A stretch of 64,000 nucleotides of DNA, taken from positions 3,286,001-3,350,000 of the forward strand of contig NZ_JBFREB010000001.1 of assembly GCF_052114085.1 (NCBI RefSeq), in the 5' to 3' direction. Positions 8,346 to 16,398 of the stretch are shown in pieces (within the stretch, counting starts at the first letter, position 1; each line of letters begins with the position of its first letter). The stretch is from Leifsonia sp052114085. GTDB lineage: Bacteria; Actinomycetota; Actinomycetes; Actinomycetales; Microbacteriaceae. The translations under genes and the position numbers were made by a program. Under the pieces are notes generated by a model, which did not search any database, had not been told where the DNA came from, and saw only the letters and a program-made list of their open reading frames with translations.

Positions 8346-8815
8346 CGGCTTTCCAGCCGCTTGGAGGCCGTGTCGAGCTCGGCCGCGAGGCGGTCGAGCT
8401 CGCGACGCTGCCGATCGAGCGCACGGCCCGCGTCTCGGCCGGCGGCCACGGCCCGCTGCGCCGACGTGACCGCATCCTGTGCCGCACGGATGTCGACGAG
8501 CACGCTGTCGCGGCGGGCGCCGACGCCTCCGCCGGCTGTCATCGTGGCGACAGTCTGCGCCTCCTGTGCCAGGCTGTCGGCGGCGTCGCTGAGCCCCGTG
8601 TCGAGGACGGTTCCGATCAGACGGTCGTTCTCCTGGAGACCCAGCACCAGCCCGGCGGAGCGCGCCGTCGCAGCCGCCGTTCCGGCCGACTGGGAGAGAC
8701 TCCCGCGCGCGGCGTCGTCTGCGGAGCACCCCGCGAGGGCGCTGGTGAGCCCGCCGGCGAGAGCGCCGGCGAGCAGCAGCGTCGCAGCGCGCTGCACGGG
8801 CCGTCGACGGATCAC
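8342..8815 (-). CDS. Putative lipoprotein
   Basis: This 157-aa protein has a signal peptide of about 29 residues ending in the lipobox LAGC, so it is predicted to be lipid-anchored outside the membrane. The remainder is Ala/Asp/Arg-rich helix with coiled-coil character (residues 105-155). A TACAGT hexamer lies 7 nt before the GTG start, so the transcript may be leaderless. It is coupled by 4 nt to the NRAMP gene; a role in metal handling is only inferred. Confidence 0.72.
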   Translation of the reverse strand: MIRRRPVQRAATLLLAGALAGGLTSALAGCSADDAARGSLSQSAGTAAATARSAGLVLGLQENDRLIGTVLDTGLSDAADSLAQEAQTVATMTAGGGVGARRDSVLVDIRAAQDAVTSAQRAVAAGRDAGRALDRQRRELDRLAAELDTASKRLESR

Positions 8816-8903
8816 GTCGGGGACTGTACGCCCGCTGGGAGTATGTCGACAGTGGCGCTAGCGCAACTACGCGAGCGCCCCAGCCGCCTTGCGTCCCCCG
8901 CCG

Positions 8904-9209
8904 CTACATATCCGGTGCGGTGTGGGCGGGCTCGTCGCGGCTGAAGCCCGCTGTCGCCTCTTCGTAGGTCGTGTGACGGCGAGCCGGGTGGGAGTCCGCC
9001 GGCGGCGGCACCTCGGTCTTGCTGAGCGCATGAAGGACGAGCTGCTCCACCAGGGTCGCTGCGGTGGTCTCGCGGGAGCGGGCGATCCTCACCAGCGCTG
9101 CGTACTCCCGCTCGCCCAGACGAATGGTGAGAGGCATCCCCGCCGGCGCGCGGCCCGGCCCATGAACGGACGCCGGCTCCGCGAATTCGGCACCGTGAGA
9201 TTCCTTCAT
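8904..9209 (-). CDS. Small protein with ribbon-helix-helix-like core
   Basis: The 101-aa protein contains GMPLTIRLGEREYAALVRIA followed by SRETTAATLVEQLVLHAL (residues 24-62). This strand-helix-helix pattern is typical of MetJ/Arc-type DNA-binding antitoxin-like proteins. Flanking regions are low complexity. The start at 9209 lacks a clear ribosome site, and an internal ATG (MPLTIRL) is an alternative. No toxin gene adjoins it. Confidence 0.6.
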   Translation of the reverse strand: MKESHGAEFAEPASVHGPGRAPAGMPLTIRLGEREYAALVRIARSRETTAATLVEQLVLHALSKTEVPPPADSHPARRHTTYEEATAGFSRDEPAHTAPDM

Positions 9210-9382
9210 GTCTGAAGCCTGACACAGGAGAGCGCTCTCGTCATCTATTTTCTCTGTTCGCGGAGCGCATAGAACCGCCTCGACGCCATTGCGTTCTGCT
9301 CGCGGCGGCTTGGATGATCGATCCGTCGTGTACCTGCGCCGCCCCGTTCCCCCCCCCGGTCCCCGGTCGGCGCAGCCGCGAC

Positions 9383-9718
9383 CTACTCGGCGGGATCCTG
9401 GTCTTCGGGTGGCCAGGATCCCGCCGCAAGCAGGCGCAGGCCCCCCTGAAGGCTCCCGCTCACCTCGGCCAGCGGGACGATGCCGTCCGCCAGCGAGAGA
9501 GCCATCGCCGCCGAGGACGCTGCGCCGACGATGCGGTGGATGCGCGGATCTCGCGCGAGCTCGCCCAGCAGCCTCTGCGCCTCCTCGGCCGCCGACGCGA
9601 GCAGGGCGGAAACCCTCGCGCGCTCGAGCACGTCCAGCTGAGGCGCCGAGAGTGCGGCGATCGCCTCGCGGAGCGCTGGCTCCAGCACGCCCAGGAGTGC
9701 CCTGTCCGGTTCCGTCAC
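9383..9718 (-). CDS. Hypothetical protein (111 aa)
   Basis: An Ala/Leu-rich, helical, soluble protein beginning MTEPDRALLGVLEPALREAI. No family recognised. Its GTG start overlaps the stop of the hybrid histidine kinase (GTGA), so it is translationally coupled to it and could be a signalling partner. It is too short for, and shows no clear HPt histidine motif of, a phosphotransfer protein. Confidence 0.6.
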   Translation of the reverse strand: MTEPDRALLGVLEPALREAIAALSAPQLDVLERARVSALLASAAEEAQRLLGELARDPRIHRIVGAASSAAMALSLADGIVPLAEVSGSLQGGLRLLAAGSWPPEDQDPAE

Positions 9719-12321
9719 CCGGGCCCCTCGTCACCCGACGACGCTCGGCCGGCGAGGGCCGCATCCAGCGTCGCCAGCAACGTCGCAGGAGTGAACGGCT
9801 TCGCCAGGAAGTGCGCCCCGTTCCGTTCGACCGCGGCACGCGGCCCCGGCCCGGGGAGCATCCCGCTCATCAGCACGACCGCCGCGTGCGGCTGCTCCGC
9901 CGCGAGGCGACGCGCGATGGCGTCGCCCTGGACGCCCGGCATCATCACGTCGGTGAGGACGGCGTCGAACCGCCGCCCCTGGGTGAGGAGTTCGAGCGCT
10001 TCGCGACCTTGCGCCACTTCTGTGACGAACCCGCGCTGGTCGAGCGTCTGCCTCACCAGCTCGCAGATGGCCGCCTCGTCGTCCACGACGAGCACGCGAC
10101 GGCCGCGTCCCGGACCGGGCACCGGTGCCTCCTCCCGGTGCGTCCAGGCGTCCGCCACGGTGACCGCGGGCACGTCGAAGCCGATCGTCGTCCCCGCACC
10201 GACCGTGGTCTGGATGTCCAGCTCGCCGCCGTGCGCCTTGACGATCGCCGCGGATGTCGGCAGCCCGAGCCCCGTGCCGCTCTCCTTGGTCGTGAAGAAC
10301 GGCTCCAGGATGTGAGCGGTCGTCGCCTCGTCCATCCCGCAACCGGTATCACCGACGGCGAGACGGATGACGCCGTCCCGCTCGCTCGCGCTGATCGTGA
10401 GGACACCCCCGTCCGGCATCGCGTCGCGTGCGTTCGTCACCAGGTTGACGAGTACCTGGAACAGCTCGGTCTCATCGCCCGAGACGGAAGGCAGACTCGC
10501 CGGGCACTCCACCCGGAGGTCGATCGACTTCGGCAGGGTCTCGGCACAGAACCGCCCCACCTCGCCGAGCAGCGCGACCACATCCACCGGCCCGCGCCTG
10601 CCCTGCGAGCCGCGCGCGAACGAGAGCACCTGACGGATCATCGCGGCGCCGCGCTGAGCTGCGGCGTCCAGGGCGTCCAGCATGTCGCGCTTGCGGGCAT
10701 CCTGCTCGTCCTGGCGCAGCAGTTGAACCGACATCAGGATGGGCGTGAGCACGTTGTTAAGGTCGTGCGCGATTCCGCCCGCGAGCGTCCCCAGGCTCTC
10801 GAGCCGCTGGGCACGGATGCGCCGCTCCTGCTCGAGCCGCTGCTCGGTGATATCCGAGTTCACCGCGAAGACCGTCACCTGACCGTCCTCCCCGCGGGAC
10901 AGCTGCCAGCGGCAGTCCGCGACGATCAGGGAGCCATCGGCACGGCGCTGCCGCAGCTCGCCCACCCAGAAGCCGTCACGGAGCAGGGCCGCGGCGGCGT
11001 CGTCGAACTCCCGCGGGTCGTCGTACAGCAGCTCACGGATCGACCGCCCGACCGCCTCCTCAGCAGAGATGCCGTAGATCGTCTCCGCCCCGCCGTTCCA
11101 GTAGCGCACGACGCCCTGGAGATCGCGGACGATGATCGCGTCGCGCGCGGCGTCCAGCAGAGCCGCCTGCGACGCCACCCGCCGGGTGTACTCCTCCAGC
11201 TTCTCGCGGGCCAGCTGATCGTCGGTGACATCGCGGACGATGATCGCGATGCCTTCCTCGGTGGGATGAGCGTCCACCTCGAACCAGCAGCCCCAGTCGG
11301 GTACGAACGCCCGAGCGGTGCCCACGGTGGCGTTGTCCATCGCGTCCCGGTAGATCTTCTCGAACGGGCTCCCCAGCGAGCTCGGGAACATCTCCCAGAG
11401 CGTGTGGTCGCGCAGTCGTCGCTCGTCGATCCCCGCCAGCTGGAGAGCCCACGAGTTGGCGAAGGTGAACCGCCACTCCCGGTCGACGAATCCGATGGCG
11501 TCGTGCACCTGGTCGAGGGAGCTCCTCAGCAGCCGGGCCATCGCTCGCTGCTCCTCGCGGTGCCGTACCAGTGCGGTGACGTCGTGGAAGGCGCCGTGGA
11601 CGCGGACGATGGCACCCTTCTCGTCCCGCTCCGGCTCACCGACGAGGTGGACGTGCATCCTTCGCCCGGAGGCGTCGACGACGGTCGCGTGCAGATCCAG
11701 CGGATCACCGTGCTGGATCGTCCGCTCGAACGCATGCCACACCGCGCTGCGGTCCTGCGGCTCGAACAGTGCGAGGGCCTCCGCGTCCACCGGGACCCGG
11801 CCCGGCTCCATCCCGAGCAGGCGGAACAGGCCCTCGCTCCACTCGATCCGGCCGGTCTCCACGTCGACGAACCAGCCGGCGAACCCGGCGATGCGCGCGG
11901 CCATGCGGACGAGGGCCTCGTTGCCCGCCGCTTCGGCCGCCGACCGCTCCACGTCGCCGATGTCGCGGGCGATGGCCAGCACGGCGGCCACCTCGTCGTC
12001 GTCGCCGCGCAGCGGGATGATCGTCACATCCAACGGGCGGACGGCTCCGTCGGGAGTCACGATCCGGGTCACGTAGCGCCGATTCTCACCGCCGACCGTC
12101 TCCCGGAACCGCGCCATGGTCGCGTCCACGTCGTCGGGATGCAGGAGCCGCGAGAACGTCATCCCGTCCAAGTCCTCCGCAGAATAGCCTGTCAGCTCGA
12201 CCAGCGCCGTGTTGCACTCGACGAACGTCCCCGCCACGTCGACCACGCACACACCGTCCGGGTGGCCGTGGAACAGAGCGTCCAGGCCGTTCAGACGCAG
12301 CGCTTCGGATGCGGTCGTCAT
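9715..12321 (-). CDS. Multi-PAS hybrid sensor histidine kinase with C-terminal receiver
   Basis: This 868-aa cytoplasmic sensor has no membrane segment. Domains in order: four PAS domains (about 10-125, 140-255, 270-385, 395-505), a HisKA dimerisation helix with GTLAGGIAHDLNN (phospho-His near 519), an HATPase with NLVTNARDAM, DTGCGMDE and GTGLGL boxes (about 620-735), and a receiver domain (745-860) with VVDDE, phospho-acceptor Asp in VLTDVMMPG near 790, and LAKPF Lys. Hybrid kinases are unusual in Actinobacteria. It is divergent from two response regulators, its likely partners. The start lacks a ribosome site and is coupled to a 9-codon upstream frame. Confidence 0.9.
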   Translation of the reverse strand: MTTASEALRLNGLDALFHGHPDGVCVVDVAGTFVECNTALVELTGYSAEDLDGMTFSRLLHPDDVDATMARFRETVGGENRRYVTRIVTPDGAVRPLDVTIIPLRGDDDEVAAVLAIARDIGDVERSAAEAAGNEALVRMAARIAGFAGWFVDVETGRIEWSEGLFRLLGMEPGRVPVDAEALALFEPQDRSAVWHAFERTIQHGDPLDLHATVVDASGRRMHVHLVGEPERDEKGAIVRVHGAFHDVTALVRHREEQRAMARLLRSSLDQVHDAIGFVDREWRFTFANSWALQLAGIDERRLRDHTLWEMFPSSLGSPFEKIYRDAMDNATVGTARAFVPDWGCWFEVDAHPTEEGIAIIVRDVTDDQLAREKLEEYTRRVASQAALLDAARDAIIVRDLQGVVRYWNGGAETIYGISAEEAVGRSIRELLYDDPREFDDAAAALLRDGFWVGELRQRRADGSLIVADCRWQLSRGEDGQVTVFAVNSDITEQRLEQERRIRAQRLESLGTLAGGIAHDLNNVLTPILMSVQLLRQDEQDARKRDMLDALDAAAQRGAAMIRQVLSFARGSQGRRGPVDVVALLGEVGRFCAETLPKSIDLRVECPASLPSVSGDETELFQVLVNLVTNARDAMPDGGVLTISASERDGVIRLAVGDTGCGMDEATTAHILEPFFTTKESGTGLGLPTSAAIVKAHGGELDIQTTVGAGTTIGFDVPAVTVADAWTHREEAPVPGPGRGRRVLVVDDEAAICELVRQTLDQRGFVTEVAQGREALELLTQGRRFDAVLTDVMMPGVQGDAIARRLAAEQPHAAVVLMSGMLPGPGPRAAVERNGAHFLAKPFTPATLLATLDAALAGRASSGDEGPG

Positions 12322-12347
12322 CGCGGCATCCGGTTCGGGTGGGGCAT
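12318..12347 (-). other. Possible 9-codon leaderless upstream reading frame
   Basis: A frame reading MPHPNRMPR begins at 12347, exactly 7 nt after a TACAAT -10 hexamer, and its TGA overlaps the kinase ATG as ATGA. Because the kinase start has no Shine-Dalgarno, translation through this short frame would supply coupling. The peptide itself need not have a function. Confidence 0.45.
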
Positions 12348-12353
12348 GGAGGG

Positions 12354-12359
12354 ATTGTA
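12354..12359 (-). promoter_or_regulatory. -10 hexamer (TACAAT) for the histidine kinase
   Basis: TACAAT on the minus strand places the expected transcription start at about 12347. No good -35 is visible. It faces a plus-strand -10 only 16 bp away, so the two promoters probably compete. Confidence 0.5.
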
Positions 12360-12375
12360 GGCGGAGAGGGCGGCC

Positions 12376-12381
12376 TACACT
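12376..12381 (+). promoter_or_regulatory. -10 hexamer (TACACT) for the response regulator pair
   Basis: TACACT ends 7 nt before the ATG at 12389, predicting a leaderless transcript for the receiver/NarL pair. It overlaps the upstream region of the divergent kinase promoter. Confidence 0.5.
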
Positions 12382-12388
12382 GACCGCC

Positions 12389-12799
12389 ATGAACAGGGGT
12401 GGGAGAGACGTGAGCATCCTCGTCGTCGACGACGACCCGCTGATCCGGCTCACGCTGGACGCGGCTCTCACCCGCCACGGCTACCGGGTGACCGCCTCAG
12501 GCGACCCGCGCGCGGCCGCCCGCGAGGGCGATCCCGCCGCTGCACTGGTGGATGCGATCATCCCCGGGTATTCGCTCAGCGAATGCATCAGCCTGCTCGG
12601 TCGCCGGGCCGACGGGAGCCCTCGACCGATACTGGTCATGAGCGGCTCCTTGACCCGACCCGATGAGCTCGCCGGAACCGGGATCGGCTACCTGACCAAG
12701 CCCATCCCCCTCACCCAACTCCTCGACGCCGTCGAGGGCCTCGTGGCGTCCACCTCCGGGACAGTGACCCAGGGCCAGGAGCCAGAAAACAATGACTGA
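12389..12799 (+). CDS. Stand-alone response regulator receiver domain
   Basis: The 136-aa protein is a single CheY-like receiver: acidic pocket VVDDDP, phospho-acceptor Asp in LVDAIIPGYS near residue 60, signalling Ser in VMSGS, and conserved Lys in YLTKPIP. It has no output domain, so it probably acts as an intermediate in phosphotransfer or by protein contact. ATG 12389 fits a leaderless start; a GTG at 12410 with a GGGAGAG ribosome site would give MSILVVDDD and is a fair alternative. The 3' end overlaps the next regulator by 8 nt. Confidence 0.85.
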   Translation: MNRGGRDVSILVVDDDPLIRLTLDAALTRHGYRVTASGDPRAAAREGDPAAALVDAIIPGYSLSECISLLGRRADGSPRPILVMSGSLTRPDELAGTGIGYLTKPIPLTQLLDAVEGLVASTSGTVTQGQEPENND

Positions 12800-13439
12800 T
12801 ATTTCCACGCGAACACGCACCCTGCGAGCCGTCGTCGCGGACGACGACATCTTCACTGCGTCGATGGTCGCGTCCGCCCTCCGATCCACGGGCATCGAGG
12901 CGTCGCAGGCCGTCACCGCTGCCGAGGCCTGGAACATCATCCTGCAGGTGGAGCCCAACGCGGTCGTCACCGACCTCGACTTCGGCGGGGGCGACTCCGG
13001 AGCCGAACTACTCTGGCGCGTCCACCGTGAACTCCCGTGGGTCGGCCTCGTCGTACTCACGTCGCATCTGTCGCCACAGCTGGCGGTCGGCGACGACACC
13101 CTGCCTCCGTCCGTCGTCTACCTGGTCAAGTCACAAGTGAAGGATGTTGACGTCCTGGTCGCGGCGGTCGACGCCGCGATCGTCGGTGGCGAGCACCACA
13201 CCGCGGAACCGGCCGGCGACATCCGCACCGTCACGCGCGCCCAGGCCGAGGTGCTCCGCCTGGTCGCATCCGGCGCCTCCACCCGGCGGATCGCCGTCGA
13301 GCGCGGCACCAGCGTTCGTGCGGTCGAGACGATGCTCGCGCGCCTGTACACGGCGCTCGGGGTGGATGCGGATGAGCAGGCGAACCCGCGCGTGACGGCG
13401 GCGCGGATGTGGCAGCAGGGGCGGGTGCGGATCCGCTAG
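12792..13439 (+). CDS. LuxR/NarL-family response regulator
   Basis: The 215-aa protein has an N-terminal receiver (VVADDDIF acidic pair; phospho-Asp in VVTDLDFGGG near residue 58; LTSH; LVKSQ Lys near 106) and a C-terminal LuxR-type helix-turn-helix (TRAQAEVLRLVASGASTRRI then RAVETMLARLYTALG, about 148-190). It is predicted to bind DNA when phosphorylated. It overlaps the stand-alone receiver gene by 8 nt, and both are divergent from the hybrid kinase. Its stop overlaps the stop of the convergent zinc-ribbon gene. Confidence 0.88.
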   Translation: MTDISTRTRTLRAVVADDDIFTASMVASALRSTGIEASQAVTAAEAWNIILQVEPNAVVTDLDFGGGDSGAELLWRVHRELPWVGLVVLTSHLSPQLAVGDDTLPPSVVYLVKSQVKDVDVLVAAVDAAIVGGEHHTAEPAGDIRTVTRAQAEVLRLVASGASTRRIAVERGTSVRAVETMLARLYTALGVDADEQANPRVTAARMWQQGRVRIR

Positions 13440-13666
13440 CCGCGTCGGCGACTGGCGATCTTCCTCAGAAAGCGGCGGAGCGGCCCGTCGTCCGCGATGT
13501 CGACGAAACCGGCCGAGCCGCCTTCCTCCGGGTTGTCGGCGAAACCGGAGTACCCGCACGCCTGGCACACCAGCAGATCGGCGTGCACCGCCAGACCGGC
13601 GCCGTAGTAGGGGTTGCGCACCAGCCGCGCGACGCCCCGGCACTGCGGGCAGCAGGCCTCGCGCAT
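13436..13666 (-). CDS. Small zinc-ribbon protein
   Basis: This 76-aa protein has two CxxC pairs, CCPQC near residues 5-9 and VCQACGYSGF near 33-42, forming a four-cysteine zinc ribbon. The rest (PLRRFLRKIASRRRG) is basic. AAGGGG precedes the ATG by 6 nt. Convergent with the NarL regulator, sharing overlapping stop codons. Function unknown; nucleic-acid or protein binding is plausible. Confidence 0.75.
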   Translation of the reverse strand: MREACCPQCRGVARLVRNPYYGAGLAVHADLLVCQACGYSGFADNPEEGGSAGFVDIADDGPLRRFLRKIASRRRG

Positions 13667-13894
13667 GGCACCCCTTCCGACCCGTCCATCATGCGCCCGC
13701 GGGCACCGAAGTCCCGCTACCCCTGTTCGCGGCGCGAACGGAGGATCGGGCAGGTGTCCCCCGCCTGGGGGCAGTCCGGTGACGGTCGGGTGAACACCGC
13801 GTGAAGGCCGCTCCGGGGTTCGCGGCGCGCTTCTAGGCTCGCTCTCGCCGGGCGTCGCCCGGACCACCCCATCCCACACAGGAGGCATCCGCCG

Positions 13895-15091
13895 ATGTCG
13901 ACTCGCGCCCGGCTGACCGCGTTCTTCGCGGCGATCGCCGCGCTCGTGGTTGTCGCGTCGGTCCTCGCCATCGTGCTGCGCCCGGTCGCCACGTCGCCGA
14001 ACGCACCAGCCGCCTTCGAGGTCGCGGCCGGGATCGACGACTGCGGCGGCGGTTGGAGCGGGAGCGGAAGCGACACCGGGTCCGGCGCCGCGATCGACGG
14101 AGGCCAACAGGTCTTCACCGTGACCAACACGACGGTCGGCGGGATCGAGATCTACCTGCAATCCGTGGACAGCAAGCGCGTCTACCTCGACCTCGAGAGC
14201 CTCGGCGCCGGCGCGCATGCCACGGTCCGAGCGACCCTCGGAGCCGGACGCTACCGCTTCATCTGCCTGCCCGCCGACGCGGATCCCGCCCGCGGACCCA
14301 CCGTGATCGTCGGCAAGGCACCACCTCACTCCTCGCTCACTCCGGGCATCGTCCCGGTCACCCGGAACGACCTGATCCCGGTGGCCAAGGCGTACACCGC
14401 CTGGGTCTCCGGGCGGATCCCGGTCGTCCAGCGCCAGGTCGCCGCCGTCGCGGCCGACGCTGAGGAGGGCGACTTATCGGCCGCACGACGCGATTGGCTG
14501 GCCGCACACACGACCTACGAGACGCTCGGAGGTGCCTACGACTCCTTCGGCGACCTCGGGGATGAACTCGACGGCCTGCCACGCGGCGGCCTGACCGGCT
14601 TCCACCTCGTCGAGTCGCAGCTCTGGGGCGGCGCCCCGTCCGCGAGCGTTGCCGCCTCGGCGAGCGCCTTGGGCGACGAAGTCGCCCGGCTGCAGTCGCA
14701 GTTCGCCGATGCACAGCTCGACCCCGGCGAGGTGGCCCTCCGTGCGCACGAGATCGTCGAGGACGCGATCCAGGACGGCCTCACCGGCGCCACGGATGCC
14801 GGCTCCGGCACCGAGCTCGCCGGCATCGATGCGAACCTCTCCGGTGCGATCGCAGCGCTCACTCCTCTCCGTGCGGTGCTGGAGAGTCGTTACGACGCCC
14901 TGACCGAGACGCAACAAGCCCTCGCGCAGGCCCAGGCGCTGGTCGAGTCGCACCGTGCGGCCGACGGCACCTGGACACCGCTCGCCGCCCTCGACCGGCC
15001 CGCCCGGGAGCGGGTGGACGCGGCCCTCAGCCGCGCCGCCGAACTCCTGGCACCGGTGGCCGCCATCTGCGACCCGAGGAGGGACTCGTGA
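13895..15091 (+). CDS. efeO: EfeO-family iron-uptake protein (cupredoxin plus M75/imelysin domain)
   Basis: The 398-aa extracytoplasmic protein has an N-terminal membrane anchor (residues 10-30), a cupredoxin-like domain (about 45-145; CGGGWSGSGSD and a Cys in YRFICLP) and a C-terminal imelysin-like domain with the metal motif HxxE in GFHLVESQLWGG near residue 238. EfeO delivers iron for the EfeU permease in the low-pH ferrous uptake system. AGGAGG lies 10 nt before the ATG, and a TAGGCT hexamer near 13831 may be the promoter. It is coupled by GTGA overlap to EfeB. No EfeU gene is present beside it. Confidence 0.9.
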   Translation: MSTRARLTAFFAAIAALVVVASVLAIVLRPVATSPNAPAAFEVAAGIDDCGGGWSGSGSDTGSGAAIDGGQQVFTVTNTTVGGIEIYLQSVDSKRVYLDLESLGAGAHATVRATLGAGRYRFICLPADADPARGPTVIVGKAPPHSSLTPGIVPVTRNDLIPVAKAYTAWVSGRIPVVQRQVAAVAADAEEGDLSAARRDWLAAHTTYETLGGAYDSFGDLGDELDGLPRGGLTGFHLVESQLWGGAPSASVAASASALGDEVARLQSQFADAQLDPGEVALRAHEIVEDAIQDGLTGATDAGSGTELAGIDANLSGAIAALTPLRAVLESRYDALTETQQALAQAQALVESHRAADGTWTPLAALDRPARERVDAALSRAAELLAPVAAICDPRRDS

Positions 15092-16329
15092 GCAGCATCG
15101 ACCGACGCGGGTTCCTGCAGGCGACGGCCGCGGGCGCCGCGACCGCGGTGGCCGCGACCGCGGTGGCCGCGGTAGCCGGCATCGCCGCGACCACCGCGTC
15201 CGCCCATCCCGCGGCTGTCGCGCATCCTGCCGCCATCCCGTTCCACGGAGCCCACCAACAGGGCATCCTCACGCCCCAGCAACGCGCGTCGGCGTTCATC
15301 GCCCTGGATGTGACCGCCGGCTCCCGGGCGGAGCTCGCCGACCTCCTGAAAACGATCACGGAGCGCGCGCGTTTTCTCACCACCGGAGGCACGCCTCCCG
15401 ACCCCGGCCTGACCGCCCCGCCGCGCGACTCGGGAGTGCTCGGCCCGACCGTGCTCCCGGACTCGTCCACGGTGACCCTCTCGGTCGGCGCCTCGCTCTT
15501 CGACGACCGCTTCGGTCTGGCCGGGGCGAGACCCGCACGGCTGCGGACCATGGACGAGTTCCCCGACGACGCCCTCCGCCGCGAGGTCTGCGACGGAGAC
15601 CTCCTGCTGCAGGTCGGCGCGGCCGACCGGGACGCGGTCACCCATGCGGTCCGTGAGATCGCGCGGGCCACTCGCGGAGGGATGCAGGTGCGCTGGCGCC
15701 AGGACGGCTTCGTCTCGCCTCCGCGGCCCAGCGGAACGCCGCGCAACCTGATGGGCTTCAAGGACGGCACCAGCAACCCCGACACCACCGACGCCGCAGA
15801 GATGTCCCGCCTGGTGTGGGCGCGAAGCGGGGCCGGCGAGCCCGCGTGGGTGGCCGGAGGCAGCTACCACGTGGTCCGCGTCATCCGGATGCTCGTCGAG
15901 TTCTGGGACAGGGTGAACCTGCACGAGCAGGAGAACATGATCGGCCGTCGCCGCGACACGGGTGCCCCGCTGACCGCGTCCCACGAATTCGACGACCCGC
16001 ACTTCGAGAACGACCCCACCGGCGACGTCATCCAGCTGGACGCCCACATCCGCCTCGCCAACCCGCGGACCCACGACACCGCGGGCGAGAGGATGCTGCG
16101 CCGCGCGTACAACTACGACGGCGGCGTCGACGCGAACGGCAATCTCGACATGGGGCTGATCTTCGTCGCCTACAACCAGGACCTCGACCGCCAATTCGTC
16201 ACGGTGCAGAAACGACTGGCCGGTGAGCCGCTCACCGACTACGTCCAGCCGTTCGGCGGCGGGTACTACTTCGCGCTCCCCGGAGCCCGCGACTCCTCCG
16301 ACTGGCTCGGCCGCACCATGCTCGCCTGA
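15088..16329 (+). CDS. efeB: EfeB-type deferrochelatase/DyP peroxidase
   Basis: This 413-aa haem peroxidase is exported by Tat: the signal contains DRRGFLQATAAGAA at residues 5-18, ending near TASAHP. DyP signatures are GFKDGTSNP (catalytic Asp, near residue 230), proximal haem His in LDAHIRLANPR near 320 and the Arg in MLRRAYNYDGG. EfeB oxidises or removes iron from haem at the cell surface in the EfeUOB system. Starts with GTG overlapping the EfeO stop. Length and motifs are complete. Confidence 0.93.
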   Translation: MSSIDRRGFLQATAAGAATAVAATAVAAVAGIAATTASAHPAAVAHPAAIPFHGAHQQGILTPQQRASAFIALDVTAGSRAELADLLKTITERARFLTTGGTPPDPGLTAPPRDSGVLGPTVLPDSSTVTLSVGASLFDDRFGLAGARPARLRTMDEFPDDALRREVCDGDLLLQVGAADRDAVTHAVREIARATRGGMQVRWRQDGFVSPPRPSGTPRNLMGFKDGTSNPDTTDAAEMSRLVWARSGAGEPAWVAGGSYHVVRVIRMLVEFWDRVNLHEQENMIGRRRDTGAPLTASHEFDDPHFENDPTGDVIQLDAHIRLANPRTHDTAGERMLRRAYNYDGGVDANGNLDMGLIFVAYNQDLDRQFVTVQKRLAGEPLTDYVQPFGGGYYFALPGARDSSDWLGRTMLA

Positions 16330-16398
16330 GCGCGTTCAGCCAGTGGAGGCCACCCGTCACGACCGTGCCGGGACAGTGAAGAAAAGGAAGAAGGAATC

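Noticed and set aside
8904..9209. Toxin-antitoxin module
   Set aside because: A ribbon-helix-helix-like protein is present but no toxin-like small gene lies next to it.
9289..12360. Large plus-strand open frame of over 1000 codons across the kinase gene
   Set aside because: It is antisense to the well-supported hybrid histidine kinase, its product is Arg/His/Asp-biased with no domain, and such frames are expected opposite high-GC genes.
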